Both the position numbers and the translations under genes were made by a program. The notes under the pieces were generated by a model, which saw only the letters and a list, made by a program, of their open reading frames with translations, searched no databases and was not told the DNA's origin. A stretch of DNA of 64,000 nt from Cranoglanis bouderius. Taxonomy: Eukaryota > Chordata > Actinopteri > Siluriformes > Cranoglanididae. Each line of letters begins with the position of its first letter. Within the stretch, counting starts at the first letter, position 1. The stretch is from the NCBI GenBank assembly GCA_023630585.1, contig CM042553.1:3410020-3474019 (forward strand), written 5' to 3'. Shown piece after piece: positions 47,189 through 57,756 of the stretch.

Positions 47189-47294
47189 CCGGACAGCGTC
47201 GGCACCACGGTACTTGTTTATTTCGCGACTTGACGTGTTGTGAAGAGGGAGCAGCAGTGTTTATTACTTCAGTGTTTATTCCGCCTGAGGCGTG

Positions 47295-47334
<40 letters not shown>

Positions 47335-47481
47335 CACTTTGTACTGGGGCGATACACAATATTATACACTCCACACACACTAATGGCACAGGTGTAAATG
47401 AGCTCTAATAAAGAAAACAAAAACACTCAAACATGACCAGGTGTACCTTTTATCATATTTATAAACCGCTACCTTACTGTA

Positions 47482-48986
47482 CAGGTGCATCTCAATAAAT
47501 TAGAATGTCGTGAAAAAGTTCATTTATTTCAGTAATTCAACTCAAATTGTGAAACTCGTGTATTAAATAAATTCAATGCACACAGACTGAAGTAGTTTAA
47601 GTCTTTGGTTCTTTTAATTGTGATGATTTTGGCTCACATTTAACAAAAACCCACCAATTCACTATCTCAACAAATTAGAATATGGTCACCTGCCAATCAG
47701 CTCATCAACTCAAAACACCTGCAAAGGTTTCCTGAGCCTTCAAAATGGTCTCTCAGTTTGGTTCACTAGATAAGCCACAAACATTCATTGCCAAAGAAGC
47801 TGGCTGTTCACAGAGTGCTGTATCCAAGCATGTTAACAGAAAGTTAGAAGGAAAAAGTGTGGAAGAAAAAGATGCACAACCAACCGAGAGAACCGCAGCC
47901 TTATGAGGATTGTCAAGCAAAATTGATTCAAGAATTTGAGTGAACTTCACAAGGAATGGACTGAGGCTGGGGTCAAGGCATCAAGAGCCACCACACACAG
48001 ACGTGCCAAGGAATTTGGCTACAGTTGTCGTATTCCTCTTGTTAAGCCACTCCTGAACCACAGACAATGTCAGAGGCGTCTTACCTGGGCTAAGGAGAAG
48101 AAGAACTGGACTGTTGCCCAGTGGTCCAAAGTCCTCTTTTCAGATGAGAGCAAGTTTTGTATTTCATTTGGAAACCAAGGTCCTAGAGTCTGGAGGAAGG
48201 GTGGAGAAGCTCATAGCCCAAGTTGCTTGAAGTCCAGTGTTAAGTTTCCACAGTCTGTGATGATTTGGGGTGCAATGTCATCTGCTGGTGTTGGTCCATT
48301 GTGTTTTTTGAAAACCAAAGTCACTGCACCCGTTTACCAAGAAATTTTGGAGCACTTCATGCTTCCTTCTGCTGACCAGCTTTTTGAAGATGCTGATTTC
48401 ATTTTCCAGCAGGATTTGGCACCTGCCCACACTGCCAAAAGCACCAAAAGTTGGTTAAATGACCATGGTGTTGGTGTGCTTGACTGGCCAGCAAACTCAC
48501 CACACCTGAACCCCATAGAGAATCTATGGGGTATTGTCAAGAGGAAAATGAGAAACAGGAGACCAAAAAATGCAGATGAGCTGAAGGCCACTGTCAAAGA
48601 AACCTGGGCTTCCATACCACCTCAGCAGTGCCACAAACTGATCACCTCCATGCCACGCCGAATTGAGGCAGTAATTAAAGCAGAAGGAGCCCCTACCAAG
48701 TATTGAGTACATGTACAGTAAATGAACATACTTTCCAGAAGGCCAACAATTCACTAAAAATGTTTTTTTTATTGGTCTTATGAAGTATTCTAATTTGTTG
48801 AGATAGTGAATTGGTGGGTTTTTGTTAAATGTGAGCCAAAATCATCACAATTAAAAGAACCAAAGACTTAAACTACTTCAGTCTGTGTGCATTGAATTTA
48901 TTTAATACACGAGTTTCACAATTTGAGTTGAATTACTGAAATAAACGAACTTTTCCACAACATTCTAATTTACTGAGATGCACCTG
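47482..48986 (+). mobile_element. Tc1-like transposon, copy 1
   Basis: TA-flanked, 1505 bp, with inverted repeats of about 205 bp at each end (CAGGTGCATCTCAATAAATT and complement, running to AACAAATTAGAATA near 47690). It lies just upstream of oaz1. It is nearly identical to copy 2 at 57757-59265, and the 4-bp length difference equals one deletion in the transposase gene. Confidence 0.95.
47745..48706 (+). pseudogene. Tc1-like transposase, copy 1, 4-nt deletion
   Basis: ATG at 47745 opens MVSQFGSLDKPQTFIAKEAG, a paired-like helix-turn-helix region. Near 47848 the copy reads GTTAGAAGG where copy 2 has GTTGAGTGGAAGG, a 4-nt loss that shifts the frame. The correct frame resumes before 47936 and is open to 48706, ending GAPTKY. 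The triad looks intact: FSDESKF, QQDLAPAHT, NPIENLWG. SPHLNP replaces SPDLNP of copy 2, a non-catalytic position. Confidence 0.92.
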
Positions 48987-49142
48987 TATATTGTACATTT
49001 ACTACACTAAACAAAAAGGACAACTCCACACACACTACCCTACTGAAATAAACAATAGAAACCCTCACAGAATTTGTAATGGTTATAATGGGAGCTGTAT
49101 TGGTTTTAATGGAAACTGTAATGGTCCCTGTGGGTCTCTACT

Positions 49143-49374
49143 GGTTCAAGTTCAGTTTATTTGTATAACGCTTTTAACAATGGACATTGTCCCAAAGCAG
49201 CTTTACAGAAGTATATAAATTCAGGATATAGATTTTAAATTTATGAATTTATCTCTAATGAGCAAGAGGCGACGGTGGTGAGGAAAAACTCCCTGAGACT
49301 ATATGAGGAAGAAAACCTGAGAGGAACCAGACTCAAAAGGGAACCCGTCCTCATCTGGGTGACACCGGTCATTG
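49143..49374 (-). mobile_element. solo L2 LINE 3' tail
   Basis: Complement of the L2 3' end at 22690-22920: TTTATTTGTATAACGCTTTT, GAGGAAAAACTCCCTGAGAC and AAGGGAACCCGTCCTCATCT occur in the expected inverted order. It is 5'-truncated, as usual for LINE insertions. Confidence 0.75.
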
Positions 49375-49554
49375 TACTGGTAATTTGTTGCCTTCTGTTG
49401 GTGGTATGTTATGTCTAGTGGATACCAGTAATGGTAATGGTTTTAATAGCTGATGGTATTTGTAGTGGAAACCATTAGAATTTCTGTGATGGTTTCTGTT
49501 GTTTTTTTTCCAGCAGGGAAGGAAAGATATGGAAGCTTGTTCCTGCCATGAATA

Positions 49555-50215
49555 AGATAATTTTTTTTACATAGATTTATCTCAGAATTTTTATCTTGCA
49601 GTTGTGAGATATCAGTCAATTATGATTTCTTTTCTTGCATTTGCAAAATATCATCCAACTGCGACTTTTTTTTTTTACCTCGCAGTTGTGAGATAAAATC
49701 ACACAGCTACATTTTTTTTACCTCGCAGTTGCGAAATATTATCACTCGACTGTGACCTTTTCATGTCTTTGAAACATATCATGCAATGATGACTTTTTTA
49801 AAATCTTACATTCACAAGATATCATTCAGTTGCACTTTCTACCTTGCAGCTGAGAGATAACATTGCACTGCTTCAAATTATTTCTTGCAGTTGCTAAACA
49901 TTATCACTTAATTGCGACTTTTTACCTAGTGGCTGCGAGATAATATTACGCAGTTACGACTCTATTTTGCAGTCACAAGATTAACTCACTGTACTGTGAC
50001 TTTTTACTTCACAGTTGCGAGATATCGCTCAACTGCAACTTTTTTCTTGTCTTTGCGAGATAGCACTCAATTGTGACTTTTTATTGTGTGACTTCACAGT
50101 TGCAATCATGAGTTACAGAATTGTGACTATCATGCAACTGCTAGTAAATATTTCACAACTGCAACTTTTTCTCTCACAATTACTTTTAAAAATTGCACAA
50201 TTGGGACTTCTGTTG
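49555..50215. repeat. degenerate short-unit repeat array
   Basis: A phrase like GCGACTTTTTACCTCGCAGT followed by TGCGAGATATCACTCAA recurs about a dozen times with strong divergence and a spacing of roughly 50-60 bp. Further weak copies lie at 50400-50540. T-runs alternate with GCAGTTG / CAACTGC, so the units also contain small inverted pairs. No open frame. Confidence 0.75.
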
Positions 50216-51334
50216 TAACAATAATCAATAGTCAAACCACAACATTTCAAAAGCATTTGTAGCACAATTGGTAAACACAATATAACCTACCTAAAGTATT
50301 CTTGTCAGCGAGAACTGGCCACTCTGAGAGAACGTCTTAAGCTGAACAGGAGAGCATGCCTGCCGTGTTGTTGTGGCTTGGTTATGGGTAGGAGAGATAA
50401 AATTGTGAGATAAAATGTCTTATTTGAGAGATATTAATTCACAGTTGTGTGATATAAGCTCACAATTTTCTTGCAATTTCGAGTTTTTACTTCGTAATTG
50501 CATAATATTAACTAATAGTTGCGACTTTTTACTGTAATCTGCATATTATTTTCTCATACCTGGTGTAAACAAGCTTCCATAAATATGAAATGCTATAGAA
50601 ATTATATTTAGTTACATAAACATTTCATACAATGCATGCAATAGTACTAAAAGTACAACATGTTAAACAGGAGTAAAATACAAAATAACACTATCCTAAC
50701 AAGCCACATTCTTCACATTTTAATGAAACTTTATAGCATTATATATAAGATCTGCCTTGATCTGCACAGAGGTTCCTTCTCTACTCAAACACTCCTGATT
50801 ATATTCATTACTAAATAACACTGACAATATTTATAACACTATAAAAAATGGCTAAGAAAAAAAGAAAGTCAAATGTTGTTAAACTGCTAGAGACCCCGTG
50901 TTCAATAATATTAATAAATTCACCTTTAAAAAAGCAAACAAAAGAACAGAATAATGAAAAAATAATAACACACATACATAGTATATAGTCTAGGTCAAAA
51001 TGTGCACATGTTTATAGGACAATTCCAACACTTGTAAAATAAATAAATTATAACACCTGCACCATGATGATGGGTTTATAGCTTTTATTGTAAATTAGAA
51101 TTAAAATTTACTTTAAATGGAATATTTGAATATTTTCAAAGTGAAAATAACGTATAATTACTACATTCTGTACTTATGGAGTGGGTAAAAGTGCACATGG
51201 GACAAACCTAAATCTCAATAGTAAAGTGAAACCATTTCCTTGCCCTGCCAAGCCATGCTTTACTGTGACCTGCTACCTTTGATTTTTTTATAATCTACTT
51301 TCAGCTGTGCCTGTCAGTCAAGGACCCATTTCTG
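50216..51334. other. intergenic DNA upstream of jsrp1
   Basis: AT-rich, with the weak repeat copies at 50400-50540 and no recognised transposon. It probably holds the jsrp1 promoter and 5' UTR, but I see no motif I would defend. Confidence 0.4.
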
Positions 51335-53419
51335 ATGCATGAGCATGATGAACATGAGCCAGTGACAGTCCAAGTTTGCAATATCCACCCTTTATGTGAT
51401 CATGCCAGGTACGTAATGAGTCATTTCTATATCATAGTGATAATTACTTCTGAATTTTTCATATACAGACGCATGTTTATGCATGTACATATTTGTATAT
51501 GTCATTTTAGCTCTTGGCAGTTCAACCTAAAGTCTATTTTAAACCATGTTGAAAGTGTTGTGCGGCTCATACAGCTGATGTGATGCATTGCTGAAAAATG
51601 ATGGCATCTAGGCATATGAAACAACAACTTGTTCTAATTCAAAAGTGCCAAACTACAGAGAGTTGTGTTTTCACTCTTCTAAAACAACCGAATCGGCCTT
51701 GGTTATTAGGTGATGAGCTAAATCTGGTGTGTTGTGCTGTGTGTCACTGCTGTGGCCCTCCAGGACTAGCTTCTGACATTTTTAAGTGTTAGGATTGGAA
51801 TTATTTATTAATTTGTTCTCCTGATGTTGTTTTGCTTTAAAATCATTCACGCTACTGTATTGTATACATACATACATATATTGAATATAAGCAGAAGGAA
51901 AAAATCGCTAACATAGCTAGCCTATCCTTTAATGCATAAAAATCACAAGTGAAAGTATTATCCGTGTAACAGTAACACTACAAACAGCTGGAGTAGATTT
52001 GTCCTCCAGCTCAATTTAACAGTTAAATAAATGTCTGTTAATTAAATGTAATGAATCATATCACCAAACAAACAAACAAACAAACAAACAAAAAACAGTA
52101 ATAGATCAGAATGTGGGGGAAAATGTGATCTCTGTGACTTTAACCATGGCATGGTAGTTGGCGCCAGACAGGCTGGTTTGAGTATTTCAGAAACTGCTGA
52201 TCTTCTATGATTCTCACACATAGCAGTCTCTAGAGTTTACACAGAATGGTGCGAAAAACTTCAGTTCACTTCAGCAGAAACATCTTATCGATAAGAGAAG
52301 TCAGAGTGGTTTGAGCTGACGGGAAGTCTGCGGAAACTAAAAAACCCCACAAACAAACAAACAAACAAACAAACAAACAAACAAAAACACTCTTTACAAC
52401 CACGATGAGCCGAAAAGCATCTCAGAACACACAATACACCAAACCTTGAGGTGGATGGGCTACACCTGCGGAAGACCACATCAGGTTCCACTCCTTTCAG
52501 CCAAGAACAGGAATATGAGGCTACAGTTTGCACAGGCTCACCCAAACTGGACAGTTGAAGGTTGGATAAACATCCCTTTTGTCTTTTTCCAATCTTCAAC
52601 TGTCCCGTTTGGGTGAGCCTGTGCCCTGAATGTTTTTTTTTTTTTTTCCTTCACACCATTCTGTATAAACTCTACAGACTGTTGTGCATGAAAATCCCAG
52701 ATGATCAGCAGTTGAAGAAATACTCAAACCAGGTCATCTGGCATCACATCTTTTCCCCATTCTGAAATTTGATGTCAACTGATTGAAAATTCCATGAATG
52801 TGCAGGTGTACAGTTGTTTCTAATAAAGTGGACAGTGAGTGTACATAGTGTTTTTTTTTCATTCCATAGAGAAATATAGACGGATTCTACCTGTTAAGTC
52901 TTTGAGTGAGGTGGAAAATCCATGGAAAGGAATCAGCCTGAACCGTTGCATATTGGTGGCAATGGCCATTGTGGTGCTCAGCTCTGGGGCTGAAATTATA
53001 CAAGGTGAGTCATTTTCATATGTACTGTTCAAGACCTTTTCTACAGATCTTCCAGCCTATAAGATCTCATAGTGTCTTTTTTTAAAAATATTCATTACTT
53101 GTGTTTTTAGAGACATTGGAGCCTTTTTTCGATGTGGCAGAAGAGGCAGAAGTCCAGGATGAGGTATTATAAAACTCTCCTGTGTGACAGTAACTTTAAA
53201 TTCAGAGGCTCATAGTAATAAATCCTCTCGATTTTTCTGTTTCTTTCTTGTCAGTTTGAAGCATCCTGGTGGGACAGTCTAGCATTTTGGAATTGGGGAG
53301 AAGAAGATGAAATTGATCAGTTTAGCAAAAATAGAGCAGCCATGCAACCTGGAGAAAGGCCTATGCCCAAAGTCCGTAAGAGAGAAATTCCTGAGAGACT
53401 CTTAAAAGAAAGGAATTAA
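51335..53419 (+). CDS. jsrp1: junctional sarcoplasmic reticulum protein 1-like (JP-45)
   Basis: JSRP1 is a single-pass protein of the skeletal-muscle junctional SR that contacts calsequestrin and the L-type calcium channel. Supported exons: about 52870-53004, 53111-53163 and 53255-53419. The first encodes NPWKGISLNRCILVAMAIVV, matching the PW-x-SLN-x-C motif and transmembrane helix of human JSRP1. The third has an aromatic-acidic stretch (ASWWDSLAFWNWGEEDEID) and a basic tail ending ERLLKERN. A likely start exon is 51335-51408 or to 51411 (MHEHDEHEPVTVQ), with an in-frame stop just upstream. Its join to the next exon is uncertain: the obvious donor at 51409 gives a stop, while a donor at 51412 with an acceptor ending at 52871 keeps phase. 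The product would be about 140 residues, much shorter than the human protein and lacking its long Lys/Glu-rich tail. Position between oaz1 and amh agrees with the human order. Confidence 0.65.
52104..52842. mobile_element. rearranged Tc1-like element in the jsrp1 intron
   Basis: The first half (52104-52560) is a decayed transposase coding strand with a recognisable reading (GGCATGGTAGTTGGCGCCAG, TTTGAGTATTTCAGAAACTG, CCAAGAACAGGAATATGAGG). The second half (52571-52842) is the same region inverted (CCCGTTTGGGTGAGCCTGTG, TACTCAAACCAGGTCATCTG) and ends with a terminus CTAATAAAGTGGACAGTGAG. So it is a fold-back derivative. A CAAA run lies at 52352-52385. Confidence 0.7.
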
Positions 53420-54263
53420 ATTGGAGGGAAACGTTATATATAGAGCAAAACCAAGAAATATGATAACAGTCAGATCAATAAGCAATCATTACATTTGAAT
53501 AAGGACAACATGTGATATTTTGTTTAATGCTGATATCTTCAAATATACAAAACCTATAAATACATAACAAACAAGACTTTTAGACACATGTTATCTTGGT
53601 GCTATTTATCATATATAGTTGACTCAAAAGTAGCATGCACAAGCACTGATGTGACTAAATTTGAACATAAATCATGAAAATCATGAAACTTTAATTAGAG
53701 GGAAGAACCACTTTGATACATTTATATGGTTAATGTCATTGTAATATATTTGACATATTACAATGGCTAATTGTAGCCTTGGATAGTTATTGCATCATTA
53801 TTTTGTTTTGTTGACTTATTATACATGCTAAAATGGTTTAGTTAAAAGTCTCATGCGATGTCTAATGAGTACATCTAATTCCTGCATTGGAAAAATTCTG
53901 CAACAATATTACTCCTGTAAGGTACTTTATTTCATCATTCACATCAGAAAGCAGAAACTGTGTGTACCAGAAACACACCTGGGCTAATCCATACATGATA
54001 TTTTACTTTCAGAAGATGTAAATGTCAGTGCTCTGGGTTTTGCACAGCTGTGATTCTGACATTTTCTCCTGATTGACAGATTGGATATGTTCTGCATGTC
54101 TAACAGTATAGCAGTAGCTTACAGTTCTGCACTTTGGGAAAAATATGTGCACTTGCAAAAATAAATGAAATATAAGGTACTGCGTGAGGCATTATCATAT
54201 ATAATGTAATATATCATATATAATGTAATATATGTATGTGTGTGTATATCAGTGCTGATATTA
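53420..54263. other. shared 3' region of convergent jsrp1 and amh
   Basis: 845 bp between two stop codons of opposite genes. It contains an AATAAA on the plus strand at 54160-54165 and on the minus strand one at 53926-53931 (TTTATT as written). If both are used, the transcripts overlap by about 230 bp. Ends in (ATATATG)-like sequence near 54190-54240. Confidence 0.4.
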
Positions 54264-55716
54264 TCAGCGACATCCACACTCCTTGGCTACCATGTTGGTC
54301 TTGTAAGAAATGGTGGTGGAATCACTGTACAGCTCAATCACACATAGGTCATCATATGCCACGGGCACACAGCAGAGTGTACGATTTAGAGGTTGTCCAC
54401 TCTGGAAGTGACTGTTCAATAGGATGGCATGGTTGTTACCGTTGATCAGGGGGAATCCACATGCTCCTTCACAGTTGTTAATGTTGGCCGTGGCAGGTTC
54501 CAACAGGTACTTCTCCAGAGACACAGTGAAACTCTCAAGATGACACTGACTAAGCCTTGTGGGTCCTTCCTGACCAGCTCGGGCTGCCCTCTGTGCTCTT
54601 TCTACTGCCCAAGCACCTAGCACAGCCTGTAAGGCCTTCAGCAGTAAGAGGGCTCTGTATTGGACCTCACGTTGGTTCCCCAAACCTTTGTAGATTAGAT
54701 AAAAATTATGTCTTGGCAACTAACCACAAAGGTAACCTTCCTGTTTTTAAAATGTACATTTACAGTAACTTACAGACAGCAACAACAGTAAACTGATCAC
54801 CTGTTTCCAGCTCCTCTCCATCTTCAGGAAGTGTACTGAGAACACTGAGAATCTGCAGCTTATCTAGCGCACCACGTCCAACTTCCTCCATCTGCACTTG
54901 GGCTAAAGCCTCATCTAGTTTTAATTTCAACACAGAGCGCAGTGATGGCTTTAGGGCCAGCTCCACTCGGTGGGTCCTCAGTCCCAAGCTTTGGCGGGGG
55001 AAGTAGAACACAGTTGGGCCTGAGGAATTGACCAGCTCAAGAAGAAGAGACTCGCTTGAAGACACTCCAAGAGTTAAAGGGGGCAGAGAGTGAAGAACAC
55101 TCGAGCTGACTGTCCTGACCTCATCTTGTGCAAGTAGTGGATTTCCCTGAGGGGAGACTTCATTTAAGAACTTCTGTAGTTCACACAAGAAGAGAAATGT
55201 TCTGGAAGAAGGCAGAGGGCTAAGTCAGAGTCTGTCAAATGAATTCTTGAATGAAAGAGATGCAAAATTTATATTTCATAGCTGTGACATGTGAGTAGGG
55301 ATTGCTTATGAACATACCCATTTGAATGAGGAACATTTTCACTTTCAGATTTCTTGGGAAACAAGAGAATCACTGGACTCTGTGTATCCTTGGACCTGGT
55401 GTTCCTCCGATACATGATGGCCTGAAATTCAGCCAAACCTATTTTCTTCCCTAAAAATAGTGCAAACATTTACATACATTGACCTTCATAAATAGTCCTA
55501 GTTATAATATTAATCACAGAAAATATGACATCACCACTGTCATGCTGAACTTCCATCCTCAGTTTTATATGTTCATGACTGAAGCTCTCCGTCTGAACTC
55601 CTGTAAGAACCAGGAAGTGTGTTGCCTGAGAAACACACAGAATCTGGCACAAAATAAAATAGGAGAAGCAACTGTTAACACAAAACATCACAACCATATA
55701 GTTATGATCAGTAAAC

Positions 55717-55768
<52 letters not shown>

Positions 55769-56694
55769 ACTACTACTACTACTACCACCACCTGGTTGTT
55801 TGGCTGAAGGACATGGCTGCTGAATTTTATCTTCAACCCATCTGTGTTGCAAGAGTCAATGAAAAACAGGAGCATCATGGAAGTTATTGTGGTTTGTTGA
55901 TAACATTTCCCAGGCTTTGCAAAGTGTAGGGTCACTGTGAAAGTCCCATCCTCTTCGACATCCCAATGTTCTTAAAAAATAATTTAAAAAAGGAGAGGGG
56001 AAAACACAATCCTATACCATTGTCTTTGAACAGATATGTACATTACTTGAAAATGTATATCAACAGGAGTATTAAATTAGAGCACTGGTACCTTTTATGC
56101 TCTGCAAAAGTTCTGGACCATTATGCTCAGTCTGCATTATTAGTGATGAAAACTGGGAATATTGCACACCATCATAATGTGAACAAAATCCAAACTGAGT
56201 TAATTCCTGCTTCACTAGCTCACCGTCCTTACTCCAGCCATTTTGCAAAGCAAGGAGGACCTCACGTAAAGCATCGGATTGATGCTGCTTCTCCTCAACA
56301 CATGGCATGTCCTCCAAATGATGCTGCAAGGGAGAATGTATGCAACTGGATGGTCCTCCTGAGGGCACATGTGTTTCCCCTTCACTTATGTTTTGTTCTG
56401 TAAACAGGTGCACGATACATTAGTGAGACTGAATAATACTCCTATAGCAGTGCAAACTGCCACTCCAATCAAAAGTCAGAATTTCAGCCAGGCTTTGCTA
56501 TATGCTAGATTTCACCTATAGTAATCTGAAGAAAACAGAAGACATCAGAGTTTTGGAGGTGACTGACCTGACTGTGACTGGACTGGCATGAAGTCCTTGC
56601 TTGGGTTAAGCTCTGTCTCTGCATTACCAAGTGGCCCTGTGACCACCGTTAGTGGCAGAAGCAACAATGGCCAAACGCACATCTTCACACCCAT
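54264..56694 (-). CDS. amh: anti-Mullerian hormone, complete, seven exons
   Basis: AMH is a secreted TGF-beta family hormone; in teleosts it restrains germ-cell proliferation and duplicated copies determine sex in several species. Exons on the minus strand, all phase-consistent: 56694-56568, 56397-56092, 55970-55792, 55625-55535, 55450-55318, 55201-54801 and 54685-54264; 1659 nt, 552 residues plus stop, normal for fish Amh. Exon 1 has a signal peptide (MGVKMCVWPLLLLPLTVVTG). The pro-region follows. Exon 7 starts with the AMH-typical YRALLLLKALQ stretch, then a cleavage site RAQR as in human AMH, then the mature domain: NNCEGACGFP, LCCVPVAYDDLC and the terminal NMVAKECGCR. The mature part has eight Cys, one (in DDLC) beyond the usual seven. 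N-glycosylation sequons include NRT in the mature domain and NIS early in the pro-region. The exon 7 acceptor at 54686 keeps phase; one at 54720 would not. Confidence 0.96.
55709..55790. repeat. (TTA)n microsatellite in amh intron 3
   Basis: A TTA run at about 55713-55768 passes into TAC/ACC triplets that touch the exon 3 donor (GTGGTGGTAGTAG on the minus strand). All GT dinucleotides in it are in one phase, so donor slippage by triplets would not change the frame. Confidence 0.9.
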
Positions 56695-56756
56695 TTCCTT
56701 TTAGTCCCAACTGTGTCAAGTCCTTGTTTTGGAGAGGTTCAACAATGGAAACGAGT

Positions 56757-56762
56757 TTTATA
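56757..56762 (-). promoter_or_regulatory. amh: candidate TATA box of amh
   Basis: The minus strand reads GTGTATAAAAC 63 bp upstream of the amh ATG. The position suits a short 5' UTR. A second TATAAA-like sequence lies near 56860 (TTTTATAAAG on plus). No experimental start is known from the sequence. Confidence 0.4.
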
Positions 56763-57229
56763 CACAACGTCTGCATTCCTGAAGGAAACAGGCTGCCAAA
56801 ATAGCTTCACAGTACCATGTCCTTGAATGGAGGGATTTTAATGTGTGCCTTCTGTTTTATAAAGGGGGTCGAAGCAGACGGTGTGAATGTGGATAAACAC
56901 TATAATTGCCTACCACAGAAAGATAAAGCAAGTCAGACTGACAATGTATTACTGTGCTGACACCGGGTATAATACATCAGATGTTGATAGCTTTAGTTGA
57001 CAACAAAGATTAGGGCATTCCAAAAATAATAATAAACAACAGATCTTTGTTCATGCTTTATATCCAGTTTTTCATGTCATTTCTTTTTTTATGGATTATA
57101 TCCAGTTGTTCATGTCATTTCTCACATAAGCATCATAAAACTGGATTACAACATGTATCAAATTTACAAAACTTCTTTTGTAAATTTTAGTTTTACAAAA
57201 CTAAAAAAAGCTTTTTGAATACATACATA
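56763..57229. other. amh upstream region
   Basis: About 470 bp of unique, AT-rich sequence before the transposon cluster. It has a near-duplicate phrase, ATCCAGTTTTTCATGTCATT (57062) and ATCCAGTTGTTCATGTCATT (57101), 39 bp apart. The transposons at 57230 onward limit how much ancestral amh promoter can remain. Confidence 0.45.
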
Positions 57230-57390
57230 CAGTATCTCACAAAAGTGAGTACACCCCTCACATTTTTGTAAATATTTTATTATATCTTTTCATGGGACAA
57301 CACTGACAAAATGACACTTTGCTACAATGTAAAGTAGTGAGTGTACAGCTTGTATAACAGTGTAAATTTGCTGTCCCTTCAAAATAACTC
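57230..57390. mobile_element. solo end of the 31192-type Tc1 element
   Basis: Starts CAGTATCTCACAAAAGTGAG after TA and follows the left inverted repeat of 31192-32780 (ACACTTTGCTACAATGTAAA, TAACAGTGTAAATTTGCTGT) for 160 bp, then breaks into a long TA-rich microsatellite. No transposase remains. Confidence 0.9.
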
Positions 57391-57417
57391 AATATATACA
57401 CATACATATACATACAT

Positions 57418-57498
<81 letters not shown>

Positions 57499-57509
57499 TA
57501 CATATATAT

Positions 57510-57546
<37 letters not shown>

Positions 57547-57572
57547 TTATATATATATATATATAAAATAAC

Positions 57573-57645
<73 letters not shown>

Positions 57646-57676
57646 CATACATACACACATACATACATATTTACAT

Positions 57677-57746
<70 letters not shown>

Positions 57747-57756
57747 CATACATATA
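57391..57756. repeat. (TA)n / (CATA)n compound microsatellite
   Basis: Three long (TA)n blocks alternate with CATA and CA runs over about 365 bp. It joins the solo Tc1 end directly to Tc1 copy 2. Similar TATA/CATACA sequence resumes at 59263-59360 on the other side of copy 2. Confidence 0.97.

Noticed and set aside
48490..48530. SPHLNP in Tc1 copy 1 as loss of a catalytic Asp
   Set aside because: The catalytic residues are the Asp of FSDES, the Asp of QQDLAP and the Glu of PIENLW; this Asp is conserved but not in the triad.
54686..54719. Longer amh exon 7 starting at 54719
   Set aside because: It has an acceptor, but no upstream donor joins it in frame; the acceptor at 54686 joins the donor after 54801 in phase.
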